From contig NC_065571.1 of assembly GCF_937616625.2 (NCBI RefSeq), positions 32,077,879-32,141,878 of the forward strand: DNA of 64,000 nucleotides, in the 5' to 3' direction. The translations under genes were made by a program, and so were the position numbers. Source of the stretch: Mercurialis annua. Its lineage: Eukaryota > Streptophyta > Magnoliopsida > Malpighiales > Euphorbiaceae. The notes under the pieces are model-generated. The model was not told the origin of the DNA. It worked only from the letters and a program-made list of their open reading frames with translations, and did not search any database. This document shows, piece after piece, positions 26,584-38,600 of the stretch; position 1 is the stretch's first letter; each line of letters begins with the position of its first letter.

Positions 26584-27605
26584 TTATATACACAGTAATG
26601 CAAACACATAACCACAAATACTCAAAGCATATAAATTGTTGGTACCTGGAGGTGCCTGATGCGGAACGCTAGGCTCCCTAATGACTACGCCTGTATGTCG
26701 GCTCCTAACTGTTCTACCGGAGTTGCTTCCGCCTCTTTGCACAAAGTAGGGGTTGGTTCTAACTCTACAGGATGTGTTAATGTAGTCTGGATGGTACTCA
26801 CGTCTAAAATAGAAGGGTCGTACTGGATCGCCCGCCCACTCACGCTCAGTCTCAATCCTACGGGCCATCATAGTGAGTGTGCCAAAATGTTCACCTACGT
26901 ATTCATATAGCTCACTAAACTCAGGTCCTAAGCCTCTGAAGTATATATGCTTGATGGTTCTATTACCCTCATCCAGATCAGGGACTCCCTCAACCATTCG
27001 CAGAAAATTAGCAGAATACAAACCCACTGTTAGCATTCCTCAAGAGAAGGAGCGCATCTGTCTCCTAACTTGGTCTAAAGCTATCTGTGCCTGTCCATTT
27101 GCTATATCTGCATCTTCTCTCAAATCGTGGTATCTCTGTACCCTAGACTAGAAATGCTCGCTTCTGTACTGTTCAACATCTGACTCTTCTAACAGTTCCT
27201 CTTCTTCATATTCTTCCTCCTGAGGATCTTCTTCTTCTGCCTCTTCTTCTATATCCTCTTCTGGATCCTCCTCAGTATCCTCCTCCAGATCTTCCCCCGG
27301 ATCCTCCTCCAGATCTTCCTCCGGTTCCTCCTCATCTTCTTCACTATATTCTATTTCTGGCGAGTGTACTCTACCTCTATTGCCAGAAGAACTGCCAATT
27401 TCTAACACTGACATATAGCCATTCTGATAAATTTCTGCGATCTCCTATTATCTGCGTGGAATCCATTCTGATGGACCCTAGATGGTTCGCCTACTTCATG
27501 GTGAAACCCATTTTGAAATATAGGAGGCGCTTCCTCCCGTTCTTCACCAGCATGTGACTGAGCTCTGTTCTGCCCAGACATGCTGGAAAGAAACAATTTC
27601 AACAT
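26584..27605 (-). pseudogene. Decayed retrotransposon gag
   Basis: Read on the minus strand from the start at 27605. The first part (67 codons, to 27402) holds SMSGQNRAQSHAGEEREE. A frameshift leads into a strongly acidic stretch (27414-27148, long runs of Glu and Asp with EDPEEDIEEE). The same frame then continues through a TAG (just after SEHF) and a TGA (after RRQMRSFS) into GVPDLDEGNRTIKHIYFRGLGPEFSELYEY and EREWAGDPVRPFYF. The last part resembles the capsid-region pattern of Ty3/gypsy Gag, in which a helical segment with FLRGLxPE is typical. No CCHC zinc knuckle is visible. It lies directly after the primer binding site, where gag belongs. With one frameshift and two stops it cannot make full-length Gag. 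Confidence 0.68.
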
Positions 27606-27944
27606 AAGCGACCATCTGAGCCCATTTCCACACGCAATTCCAATACTACTTATAAAATGCTGTAAACATTTAGCATTTAATCCAGCCGCACGTAGTTCGC
27701 AAGCAGTTAACCATTTAACAATCCCAGCAGAAGTAGTAAACGCCTAGCTATCTCAGTCGTTCGCATATAAAGATACTAATCACTTATTAGCTTAGTAGTC
27801 CTAATTCGCGCGCGTTGTACCATGTATCACTAATTCACATATCAAACAAACGCAGACAACTAAGGTCCGACTCTCTGCTGCAATAGTTCCTAGGTTTACT
27901 TACTGATAGAGTATTCTAAATCAAACAGACACTCAAACAAAACT

Positions 27945-28020
27945 GGCAGTGGTAGCTGGACCAAGTGCTCTCAAACAAGTACTGAAACAATCTTGCAGTG
28001 GTAACTGGACCAACTGCTCT
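27945..28020. repeat. 49-bp tandem duplication next to the primer binding site
   Basis: GCAGTGGTAGCTGGACCAAG at 27946 recurs with small changes (GCAGTGGTAACTGGACCAAC) at 27995, offset 49 bp. Only the copy nearest the LTR runs on into a complete primer binding site. Confidence 0.8.
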
Positions 28021-28027
28021 GATACCA
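28016..28027 (-). other. Primer binding site for initiator tRNA-Met
   Basis: The minus strand reads TGGTATCAGAGC four bases after the 5' LTR end. This is the standard plant retrotransposon sequence complementary to the 3' end of initiator tRNA-Met. It confirms that 28032-30553 is the 5' LTR and that the element points to the left. Confidence 0.93.
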
Positions 28028-29569
28028 ACATTGTCACGACCCAAATTATTGAGCCGCAACCGGCGCCAGGGAACGAGAGTGGTAGCTCCTGAACGCGTAG
28101 CAAGCCTCAAATCACTATTAATTTTTCGCAAATAGTAATCAAATAACATAACACAACAGAAGCAAGTATACGTAATATATATACATAAACATTTACACTA
28201 GTTGTTCTGTTAACCTCGCGGGCTCTAGTTACCGTACCCTGTACGAAATGGCCTCGCGGTACTATATACAAAAGTTAGTGTAACAAAACTTATCACCGGC
28301 ATCTGGGGCGGTGAACAAAACATACTACCAGTAGCCTATCAAAAACATATAAACAAGACAGCAAGTAATAGTACAATTAAAATATACTACTGTCTAGGCT
28401 ACGACTCTGTCAACGCGGGACCACTACTGCAGCATTCACAGAAGTCAGAAACTATACATACACAGCTGACTTTTGGACTTCAAAATTGGCCTCTAGATAG
28501 CTCCACAAACTAAGCACCTGAAAGACATCAAAGGTGAGGGGTCAGTATTTAGGAAACTACTGAGTGAGTTTGCATTTACTAACGGTATTATTATAAAAAC
28601 ATAGCATCGCATTTCAAGGAAACAATAATATAAAAGTAAAACATATAAACAGGTATTTGATCAGTTCGAAACTAATATCCTAGCATGCGACACAACTTTC
28701 GAATAATTAAATCATACTAATCATTACATTTCAAGTTGTGAGCCCAACTCACAGGTGGGTCCAACCCACTATATACGGGGACTCCAGGTTACACCGTAAC
28801 GAGTGCTCACTCGTATCAAATCGCTATCAAAATTCAAAATTCTTATTCATATTATATCATTCATATCAATTTATTTCTCGAATGCAAACACACTAGACTG
28901 ACTCGATACTGGTGATCACACAGCCTATTGACACCCAATAGGTAGCTAGTTTCTTTGGATCGCATACTAGTTCCTTACATATATACTTGATTCAAACATA
29001 TAATATTTAGTAAAATCATATAACATGCGATGCGTATAAACCGTATACATATCTATATAAAATAACTTTAATATATAATACACGAAAGTAAAGTGCAACT
29101 CACAATGACCGCAATCCAATCAATGACGTGGTCTATGAAATGATATGCCCTCGCTATCCCACGCCTATTGACCTCTCTGCTCGCTAACACGTCTGATACT
29201 TAGTAATTAACGTTTAATAATTAGACGTGAACCTCGTATTCTAATACGTATAATAATCTAAATTCTAGGGTTATACTTCATTCTTAATATTATTCATGAA
29301 CTCGATATTCCTTTATTGTATTCAGGATATATCAATCTCTGGTTCTCGTATTCGAGAAACATATATTATCCTTAGCGTTTTCCACTATCGTAGCTCACGT
29401 AAAACGTCGAGCTAAAACTTCACCTATTAATTTATTGGGGTCCTTAATCGTTTTTAGGGTCCAATATCGAAAATATTAAAAATCACGTTTATTTAGGGCT
29501 AAAAGTCCATTTTGGTCCCCGTGGACCTACTATGTCGGCGTGCGAAAGCACTGTCCGCCCGCTGAGTGT

Positions 29570-29724
29570 AGTGTGCGTCCGCACACCGGTGCGCGTTCGC
29601 CCACCGGTGCGAGTCCGCCCACCGGTGCGCGTCCGCCCACCGGTGCCCGTCCGCCCACCGGTGCGCGTCCGCACACCACTAGTGTGCGTTCGCACACACA
29701 CTACGGGTGTGCGATGTGCACATA
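29570..29724. repeat. GC-rich palindrome array with an 18-bp minisatellite
   Basis: Five exact-length 18-bp units beginning ACCGGT start at 29585, 29603, 29621, 29639 and 29657 (ACCGGTGCGCGTCCGCCC type). They are flanked by GTGTGCGTCCGCACAC-like palindromes. The other two LTRs of this subfamily have GTGTGCG palindromes here but not this 18-bp expansion, so it is private to this copy. Confidence 0.92.
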
Positions 29725-30088
29725 GCCCCCAAAAACGTTTTTTCCGGGGGTCCCGTCGATTCCTACAACTTTCGACACCCATTAAACATCATTTCCGACA
29801 AAACCCGTATCCTCGTTTTTCGTTAAAACGCTAATATAAGTTAAAATCATCAAATTCGTTCATCCCCCATAAAATAGCCCATATACTTGATTTTAGCACC
29901 AAAAATCCTAAATTTTACATTAAAACAAAGCTTAGGATCGATAGATAACGGAATTCTGGAGAGATCGCCGCGAAAGCCGCTCGAATCGGACGTGGAACGG
30001 AGAAACGGCCGCGAAACGACGGTATCGGTCTAATTTCCTCCACTATCTCGATTCTTCTTCTGCTATGTCTCTGATTCATATTCTTTTC

Positions 30089-30097
30089 TTATATATT
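30089..30097 (-). promoter_or_regulatory. Possible TATA box of 5' LTR
   Basis: TTATATATT on the plus strand, AATATATAA on the minus strand, about 460 bp from the 5' end of the LTR. It is conserved with 20401-20409 of the solo LTR. It is the plausible U3/R promoter, inferred from position only. Confidence 0.42.
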
Positions 30098-30553
30098 GAA
30101 TGGCTAAAGTGCCACTTTGTTCCTTGTTCTTTTTGTTTATTATCATTTATCCTTTAAACTTTTCTTTCGTACGATTTAGTCCATAACTAAATTGATAAAT
30201 TCTTTTATTATAACGTATACGTATTATTTATATCTAATAAATAATACGAATCTCGATGTTAACATTTTCCCGTCAAAACATAGAAATTTACATTTTCGAC
30301 TCAAAGTGGCTAAATTACCACTTTGGTCCCTGTACTTTGTTTTGGGCTTCTCTTGACACTTTTCCTTTTAATTCCAATTCTAACTTTAGAATTGAAATCT
30401 AACCTTGATTTCCGCATAATTAATTTCCCGAAACCGACCTACTTGAAATTTATTTACTTTCATTTTTCTGAAATCTTTCCGATATCGCCACTCTGGCGAG
30501 ACAAAACTGGACACATGGTCCAATTAGCAAATTAAATATTTTGGGGTATTACA

Positions 30554-30558
30554 GTTTG
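30554..30558. repeat. Target site sequence GTTTG, right side only
   Basis: GTTTG follows the LTR end, as at the solo LTR. The partner on the left is missing because the 3' LTR has been truncated. Confidence 0.7.
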
Positions 30559-31754
30559 TAAACGTTTGGCTTAAATTACTAAATATGTGAAAAGTTTGTT
30601 TTTGTGCCGTAATGTTTGTAAACGTTTCGATTTGTTTGTAAACGTATGTAAACGTTTGGCTTAAATCGCTGAAAAGGTGAAACGTTTGGATTTGTTTGGT
30701 AACGTTTGTAAACGTTTGGCTTAATTCGCTAAAATGGGAAGACGTTTGGAGTTGTTTCGTAACGTTTGTAAACGTTTGAATTTGTTTCGTAACGTTTGTG
30801 AACCTTTGCTTTTGTTTCGTAACGTTTGTAAATGTTTGGCTTAAATCGCTTAAATGGGGAATCGTTTGGATTTGTTTCGCAATTTTTGTAAACGTTTGGC
30901 TTCAATCGCTACAAAGGTGAAATGTTTATATTTATTTCATAACGTTTGTAAACGTTTGGCTTAAATTGCTAAAAATATGAAACGTTTGTTTTTGTTCCGT
31001 AATGTTTGTAAACGTTTGGATTTATTTCGTAACGTTTTAAATATTTGGCTTAAATCGCTAAAAAGGTTAAATGTTTGGTTTCGTTTCGTAATATTTGTAA
31101 TCATTTGGCTTAAACCGCTAAAAAGGTGAAACGCTTGGATTTGTTTCGTAACGTTTGTAAATATTTGGCTTAAATTGCTAAAAAGGTTAAACGCTCGGAT
31201 TTGTTTCGTAAGTTTTGTAACGTTTGGCTTAAATCGCTAAAAAGGTGAAGCGCTTGCATTTGTTTTGTAACATTTGTAAATGTTTGGCTTAAATCGCTAA
31301 AACTGTGAAAAGTTTGGTTTTGTTCCGTAACGATTGTAATGTTTGGCTTAAATCGCCAAAATTGTGAAACGTTTGGATTGGTTTCGTAACGTTTTAAACG
31401 TTTGGTTTTGTTTCTTAGCGTTTTAAACGTTTGGCTTAAATCGTTAAAAAGGTGAAACAATTGGAGTTGTTTCGTAACATTTGTAAATGTTTGGCTTAAA
31501 TCGCTAAAATAGGGAAACTTTTGGATTTGTTTCGTAACGTTTGTAAACGTCTGGCTTATATCGCTAAAAAAGCGAAACGTTTTGATTTGTTTTGCAAAGT
31601 TTGTAAACGTTTGGCTTAAATTGCTAAAGTGTTGAAACATTTGGATTTGTTTCGTAATGTTTGTCAACGTTTTTCTTAAATCACTAAAAAGGGGAAACAT
31701 TTGGATTTATTTCATAACGTTTGTAAACGTTTGGCTTAAATTGCTAAAAAGGTA

Positions 31755-34045
31755 AATCGCTAAAATGGGGAAACATTTATATTTGTTTCGTAACGTAACA
31801 TTTGACTTAAATCACTATAAAGGTGAAGCGTTTGGATTTGTTTAGTAACGTTTGTAAACGTTTGGCTTAAATTGCTAAAAAGGTGAAACGCTTGGATTTG
31901 TTTCGTAACGTTTGTAAACGTTTGGCTTAAATCGCTAAAAAGGTGAAACGCTTGGATTTGTTGCGTAATGTTTGTAAACGTTTGGCTTCATTCGCAAAAA
32001 AGGGGAAACGTTTGGATTTCTTTCGTAACGTTTGCAAACGTTTGACTTAAATCGCTAAAATGGAGAAACGTTTGGATTTGTTTCGTAACTTTTGTAAGCG
32101 TTAGGCTTAAATCACTAAAAAGGTGAAATGTTTTGATTTGTTTCGTAACGTTTGTAAACGTTTTGCTTAAATCGCTAAAATGGGGTAAACGTTTGGGTTT
32201 GTTTCGTAACGTTTGTAAATATTTGGATTTGTTTCGTAACGTTTGTAAACTTTTGGTTTTGGTTCCTAACGTTTATAAATGTTTGGCTTAAATCACTAAA
32301 ATGGGGAAACGTTTGGATTTGTTTCGTAATGTTTGAAAATGTTTGGCTTGAATCGCTAAAAAGGTGAAATGTTTGGATTTGTTTCGTAACCTTTGTAAAC
32401 GTTTGGCTTCATTCGCTAAAATGGGGAAACGTTTGGATTTGTTTCATGACGTTAGTAAACGTTTGGATTTGTTTCTTAACCTTTATAAACGTTTGATTTT
32501 GATTCGTAACGTTTATAAACGTTTAGCTTCAATCACTAAAATGGGGAAACGTTTGGCTTCAATCGCTAAAAAGGTGAAACGTTTAGATTTGTTTTGTAAC
32601 GTTTGTAAACGTTTGGCTTAAATTGCTAAAAATGAGAAACTTTTCTTTTTTTTGTAACGTTTTAAAGATTTGGATTTAATCGCTAAAAAGGTTAAATGTT
32701 TGGTTTAGTTTCGTAACGTTTGTAAGCATTGGCTTAAATAGCTAAAAAGGTGAATTGTTTGGATTTGTTTCGTATCGTATGTAAACGTTTGGTTTAAATT
32801 TCTAAAAAGGTGAAACGCTTGGATTTGTCTCGTAACTTTTGTAAATGTTTGGCTTAAATCGATAAAAAGGGGAAACGCTTGGATTTGATTGGCAACGTTT
32901 GTAAGCGTTTGGCTTAAATTGCTAAAAATGGGAAACATTTTGTTTTGTTCCGTAACGTTTGGATTTTTTTCTTAACGTTTTAAACGTTTTGTTTTGTTTC
33001 TTAACGTTTGTAAACGTTTGGCTTAAATCGTTAAAAAGGTGAAAAGTTTGGATTTGTTTCATAACGTTTGTAAATGTTTGGCTTAAATAGCGAAAATGGG
33101 AAAACTTTTGGATTTGTTTGGTAACGTTTGTAAACGTTTGTCTTAAATCGCTAAAAAGTGAATCGTTTGTATTTGTTTCGTAATGTTTGTAAACGTTTGG
33201 TTATGTGTCATAAAGTTTATAAACGTTTGGCTTAAATCGCTAAAATGGGAAAACGTTTGGATTTCTTTCTTAACGTTTGTAAAGGTTTGGCTTGAATCGC
33301 TAAAAAGGGAAACGTTTGGATTTGTTTCGTAACGTTTGTAAACGTTTGGCTTAAATTGCTAAAAATATGAAAAATTTGTTTTTGTTCCCTAATGTTTGTA
33401 TACATTTGGATTTGTTTGTAAACGTTTGGCTTAAATCAGTAAAATGGGGAAATGTTTAGATTTGTTTCTTAATGTTTGGAAACGTTTAGCTTAAATCGCT
33501 AAAAAGGTGAAACATTTGGATTTGTTTCATAACATTTGTGAACGTTGGCTTCAATTGCTAAAAAGGTGAAACGTTTGTCTTCAATCACTAAAAATTTGTA
33601 AAAGTTTGGCTTAAATCACCAAAAAGGTGGAACGTTTGGATTTGTTTCATAACGTTTGTAACTGTTTGGCTTAAATTTCTATAAAGGTGAAACGTTTGGA
33701 TTTATTTCGTAACATTTGTAAACATTTGGCTTAAATTGCTATAAAGGTGAAACACTTCGATTTGTTTCATAATGTTTGGCTTTGTTTCGTAACATTTGTA
33801 AATGTTTGGATGCGATCGCTAAAAAGGTGAAATGTTTGGATTTGTTTCGTAATATTTGTAAAAATTTGGGTTAAATTTCTAAAAAGATGAAACACTTGGA
33901 TTTGTTTCGTAGCGTTTGTAAACGGTTGCCTTAAAATGCTAAAAAGGTGAAACTCTTGGATTTGTTTCGTAATGTTTGTAAATGTTTGGCTTAAATTGCT
34001 AAAAAGGGAAAACGTTTGGCTTAAATAGCTAAAATGGGAAAACAC
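31755..34045 (-). repeat. Large satellite duplication, copy 1 (offset about 5.56 kb)
   Basis: Shared variant monomers align this stretch with 37317-39600: the contracted GTAACGTAACRTTTGACTT monomer (31790 and 37355), a monomer ending TTAAAGATTTGGATTTAATC (32660 and 38222), and the TATACATTTGGATTTGTTTG monomer (33410 and 38948). The offset is about 5,550-5,562 bp. Confidence 0.85.
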
Positions 34046-34062
34046 TAGTATTTGTTTTGTAG

Positions 34063-34483
34063 CGATTTAAGCCAAACGTTTACAAACGTTACGGAATTCA
34101 CCTTTTTAGCAATTTAAGCCAAAGGTTTAAAACGTTACGAAATAAATCCAAGCGTTTCACTTTTTTAGCAATTTAAGCCAAACATTTACAAACTTGTTGA
34201 AACAAATCCAAACGTTTCACCTTTTTAACGATTTAAGCTAAACGTTTACAAACGTTACGAAATAAATCCAAACGTTTTCCCACTTTAGCGATTTAAGCCA
34301 AATCTTTACAAACGTTACGAAACAAATCCAAGCGTTTCACCTTTTTAGCAATTTAAGCGAAACTTTTATAAACGATACGAAACAAAACCAAACGTTTAAA
34401 ACGTTACGAAACAAATCCAAACGTTTCACATTTTTAGCAATTTCAGCCAAACGCTTACAAACTTTACGAAACAAAGCCAAAGG
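34063..34483 (+). repeat. Forward-orientation satellite island
   Basis: The array flips to forward at TTTGTTTTGTAGCGATTTAAG and back to reverse near AAAGCCAAAGGTGAAAC. The island is about 420 bp, seven monomers, inside reverse satellite. Confidence 0.9.
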
Positions 34484-35558
34484 TGAAACATTTGGATTTG
34501 TTTCGTAACATTTAAAACGTTTGGCTTCAATCGCTAAATTGGGGAAACATTTGGATTTGTTTCGTAAGTTTGTAAACGTTTGCCTTTAACTGCTAAAAAG
34601 GTGAAACTGTTGGATTTGTTTCGTAGCGTTTGTAAACGCTTGGCTTAAATCGCTAAAAAGGTGAAACTCTTGGATTTGTTTCGCAATGTTTTCAAACGTT
34701 TTGCCTAAATTGCTAAAAAGGGGAAATAATGTTTGTAAATGTTTGGCTTCAATCACAAAAAACGGGAAACGTTTGGATTTTGTTTCGTACGGTTAGTAAA
34801 CGTTTGGCTTAAATCACTAAAATGGGGATACGTTTAGATTTGTTTCCTAACGTTTTTAAACGTTTGGCTTAAATCGCTAAAAAGGGGAAACGTTTGGATT
34901 TCTTTCGTAATGTTTGTAAATATTTGGATTTGTTTCTAAACGGTTGTAAATGTTTGGTTTTGTTTCGTAACGTTTATAAACGTTTGGCTTAAATCGCTAA
35001 AAAGGTGAAACATTTGGATTTGTTTCATAACATTTGTGAACGTTGGCTTCAATTGCTAAAAAGGTGAAACGTTTGGCTTCAATCACTAAAAAATTGTAAA
35101 CGTTTGGCTTAAATCGCCAAAAAGGTGGAACGTTTGGATTTGTTTCATAACGTTTGTAAACGTTTGGCTTAAATTTCTATAAAGGTGAAACGTTTGGATT
35201 TATTTCTTAACATTTGTAAACATTTGGCTTAAATTGCTATAAAGGTGAAACACTTCGATTTGTTTCGTAATGTTTGGCTTTGTTTCGTAACATTTGTAAA
35301 TGTTTGGCTGCGATCGCAAAAAAGGTGAAACGTTTGGATTTGTTTCGTAATATTTGTAAACATTTGGGTTAAATTTCTACAAAGATGAAACACTTGGATT
35401 TGTTTCGTAGCGTTTGTAAACGGTTGCCTTAAAATGCTAAAAAGGTGAAACTCTTGGATTTGTTTCGTAATGTTTGTAAATGTTTGGCTTAAATTGCTAA
35501 AAAGGGAAAACGTTTGGCTTAAATTGCTAAAATGGGGAAACACTAGTATTTGTTTTGT
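34484..35558 (-). repeat. Reverse satellite with second copy of a 1.5-kb block
   Basis: Positions 35028-35558 repeat 33530-34062 at an offset of 1,498 bp, including the rare short monomer CACTTCGATTTGTTTCRTAATG and the same exit into forward orientation. Confidence 0.88.
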
Positions 35559-35681
35559 AGCGATTTAAGCCAAACGTTTACAAACGTTACGGAATTCACC
35601 TTTTTAGCAATTTAAGCCAAAGGTTTAAAACGTTACGAAATAAATCCAAGCGTTTCACTTTTTTAGCAATTTAAGCCAAAC
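35559..35681 (+). repeat. Short forward-orientation island
   Basis: Second copy of the start of the 34063 island, only about 120 bp long. It ends at AATTTAAGCCAAACATTTGG, where a forward monomer passes into a reverse one through a shared AAACATTT. The remaining ~360 bp of the first island, and what follows it up to about 34545, are missing here. Confidence 0.88.
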
Positions 35682-38600
35682 ATTTGGATTTGTTTCGTAA
35701 GTTTGTAAACGTTTGCCTTTAACTGCTAAAAAGGTGAAACTGTTGGATTTGTTTCGTAGCGTTTGTAAACGCTTGGCTTAAATCGCTAAAAAGGTGAAAC
35801 TCTTGGATTTGTTTCGCAATGTTTTCAAACGTTTTGCCTAAATTGCTAAAAAGGGGAAACGTTTGGATTTGTTTCGTAATGTTTGTAAATGTTTGGCTTC
35901 AATCAGAAAAAAGGGGAAACGTTTGGATTTTGTTTCGTATGGTTAGTAAACGTTTGGCTTAAATCGCTAAAATGGGGATACGTTTAGATTTGTTTCGTAA
36001 CGTTTTTAAACGTTTGGCTTAAATCGCTAAAAAGGGGAAACATTTGGATTTCTTTCGTAATGTTTGTAAATATTTGGATTTGTTTCTAAACGTTTGTAAA
36101 CGTTTGGTTTTGTTTCGTAACGTTTATAAACGTTTGGCTTAAATCGCTAAAATATGGAAACGTTTGTAATCGTTTGGCTTCAATCGCTAAAAAGGGGAAA
36201 CGTTTGGATTTGTTTCGTAACGTTTGTAAACGTTTGGCTTAAATTGCTAAAAATGTGAAAAATTTGTTTTTGTTCCGTAATGTTTGTAATCTTTTGGATT
36301 TGTTTTGTAATGTTTGTAAACGTTTGGCTTAAATCGCAAAAACGGTGAAACGTTTGGATTTGTTTCGTAATGTTCTTAAACGTTTGGCTTAAATCACTAA
36401 ATTGGGGAAACGTTTGGATTTGTTTCGTAACTTTTGTAAGCATTTTGTTTTGTTTCGTAACGTTAATAAACGTTTGGCTTAAATTGCTAAAATGGAGAAA
36501 CGTTTGGATTTGTTTAGTAACGTTTGTAAACATTTGGCTTCAATCGCTAAAAAGGTGAAACGTTTGTATTTGTTTTGTAACGTTTGTAAATGTTTGGCTT
36601 ATATTGCTAATAATGGGAAACTTTTGTTTTTGTTGAGTAATGTTTGTAATAGTTCGGATTTATTTCGTAACGTTTTAAAGATTTTGCTTAAATCGCTAAA
36701 AAGGTTAAACGTTTGGTTTTGTTTCGTAACATTTGTAAACGTTTGGCTTAAATCGCTAAAAAGGTGAAACGTTTGGATTTGTCCTTAACGTTTGTAAGCG
36801 TTTGGCTTAAATTGCTAAAAATGTTAAACGCTTGGATTTGTTTCGTAACGTTTGAAAACGTTTGGTTTAAATTGCTAAAAATGTAAAACGTTTGGTTTTG
36901 TTCCGTAACGTTTGTGAACGTTTGGCTTAAATCGCTAAAAATGCGAAACGTTTGGATTTGTTTCGTAACGTTTTAAATGTTTGGTTTTTTTTGAAACGTT
37001 TGTAAATGTTTGGCTTAAATCGCTAAAAAGGGGAAACATTTGGATTTATTTTGTAACATTTGTAAATGTTTGGCTTAAATTGTTAAAAAGCAAAACGTTT
37101 GGATTTATTTCGTAACGTTTGTAAACGTTTGGCTTAAATCACTAAAAAGGATAAACGTTTCGATTTGTTTCGTAATGTATGTAAACGTTTTGCTTAAATT
37201 GCTAAAAAGGTGAAACGTTTGTACTTGTTTCGTGACGTTTGTACACGTTTGGCTTAAATTCCTAAAAAGGTGAAACGTTTGGATTTGTTTGGTGACGTAT
37301 GTACACGTTTGGCTTAAATCGCTAAAATGGGGAAACATTTGGATTTAATTCGTAACGTAACGTTTGACTTAAATCACTAAAAAGGTGATACGTTTGGATT
37401 TGTTTCGTAACGTTTGTAAACGTTTGGCTTAAATTGGTAAAAAGGTGAAACACTTGGATTTGTTTCGTAACGTTTGTAAACATTTGGCTTAAATCGCTAA
37501 AAAGGTGAAATGTTTGAATTTGTTGCGTAATGTTTGTAAACGTTTGGCTTCAATCGCAAAAAAGGGGAAACGTTTGGATTTCTTTCGTAATGTTTGCAAA
37601 CGTTTGGCTTAAATCGCTAAAATGGGGAAACGTTTGGATTTGTTTCGTAACGTTTGTAAATGTTTCGCTTAAATCGCTAAAAAGGTGAAATGTTTGGATT
37701 TGTTTCGTAAAGTTTGTAAACGTTTTGCTTAAATCGCTAAAATAGGGTAAACATTTGGGTTTGTTTCGTAACGTTTGTAAATATTTGGATTTGTTTCGTA
37801 ACGTTTGTAAACGTTTGGTTTTGTTTCGTAACGTTTATAAATGTTTGGCTTAAATCACTAAAATGGGGAAACGTTTGGATTTGTTTCGTAACGTTTGTAA
37901 ACGTTTGGCTTGAATCGCTAAAAAGGTGAAATGTTTGGATTTGTTTCGTAACCCTTGTAAACTTGTGGCTTCATTCGCTAAAATGGGGAAACGTTTGGAT
38001 TTGTTTTGTGACGTTTGTAAACGTTTGGATTTCTTTCTTAACCTTTGTAAACGTTTGATTTTGTTTCGTAACGTTTATAAACATTTGGCTTCAATCACTA
38101 AAATGGGGAAACGTTTGGCTTCAATCGCTAAAAAGGTGAAACGTTTGGATATGTTTTGTAACGTTTGTAAACGTTTGGCTTAAATTGCTAAAAATGGGAA
38201 ACATTTGTTTTTTTCATAATGTTTTAAAGATTTGGATTTAATCGCTAAAAAGGTTAAATTTTTGGTTAGTTTTGTAACATTTGTAAGCATTGGCTTAAAT
38301 CGCTAAAAAGGTGAATTGTTTGGATTTGTTTCGTATCGTATGTAAACGTTTGGCTTAAATTTCTAAAAAGGTGAAACGCTTTGATTTGTCTCGTAACTTT
38401 TGTAAATGTTTGGCTTAAATCGCTAAAAAGGTGAAACGCTTGGATTTTATTCGCAACGTTTGTAAGCATTTGGCTTAAATCGCTAAAAATGGGAAACGTT
38501 TTGTTTTGTTCCGTAACGTTTGGATTTTTTTCGTAACGTTTTAAGCGTTTTGTTTTGTTTCTTAACGTTTGTAAACGTTTGGCTTAAATCATTAAAAAGT

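Larger units (their letters stand above)
22432..30553 (-). mobile_element. LTR retrotransposon, minus strand, gag-only and decayed
   Basis: An 8.1-kb element read on the minus strand: 5' LTR (30553 to 28032), initiator-tRNA-Met primer binding site, gag pseudogene, about 2.9 kb of non-coding AT-rich sequence, polypurine tract, and a 3' LTR that is cut off after 1,239 bp. Its internal region is 4.36 kb, and I can see no protease, reverse transcriptase, RNase H or integrase. Either pol has decayed beyond recognition or this is a non-autonomous gag-bearing family mobilised in trans. The polypurine tract followed by TGTAATACCC and the CGAGGAC motif just before it are typical of Tekay/Del-type chromoviruses (family knowledge). 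The right side has the same flank as the solo LTR (GTTTG then the same monomers); the left side does not. Confidence 0.9.
28032..30553 (-). mobile_element. Complete 5' LTR (subfamily 1)
   Basis: 2,522 bp, TGTCACGACCC to GGGGTATTACA on the plus strand (TG...CA on the minus). It is the longest of the three subfamily-1 LTRs here and supplies the reference for the deletions in the other two. It carries the TATA-like site (30089-30097) and an enlarged GC-rich array (29570-29724). The open frames inside (29489-29834) are produced by the 18-bp repeat and are not genes. Confidence 0.93.
30554..34062 (-). repeat. 60-bp satellite array, reverse orientation
   Basis: Reverse monomers. The first 1.2 kb is the paralogue of 20863-22000. 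From about 31755 the block is paralogous to 37317 onward. Open frames such as 31170-31700 (176 codons) are the usual 20-residue periodic frame. No gene is visible. Confidence 0.95.

Noticed and set aside
29489..29834. Open frames of 97 and 100 codons with repeating Arg-Thr-Gly or Pro-Val-Arg
   Set aside because: They are translations of the 18-bp GC-rich LTR minisatellite on both strands, with no protein character.
32364..32621. Lys/Arg/Cys-rich 85-codon frame (KRLDLFRNVCKRL type) as a basic peptide gene
   Set aside because: It is the opposite-strand frame of the satellite, opened by TCA variants of the usual TAA, and is seen wherever those variants cluster.
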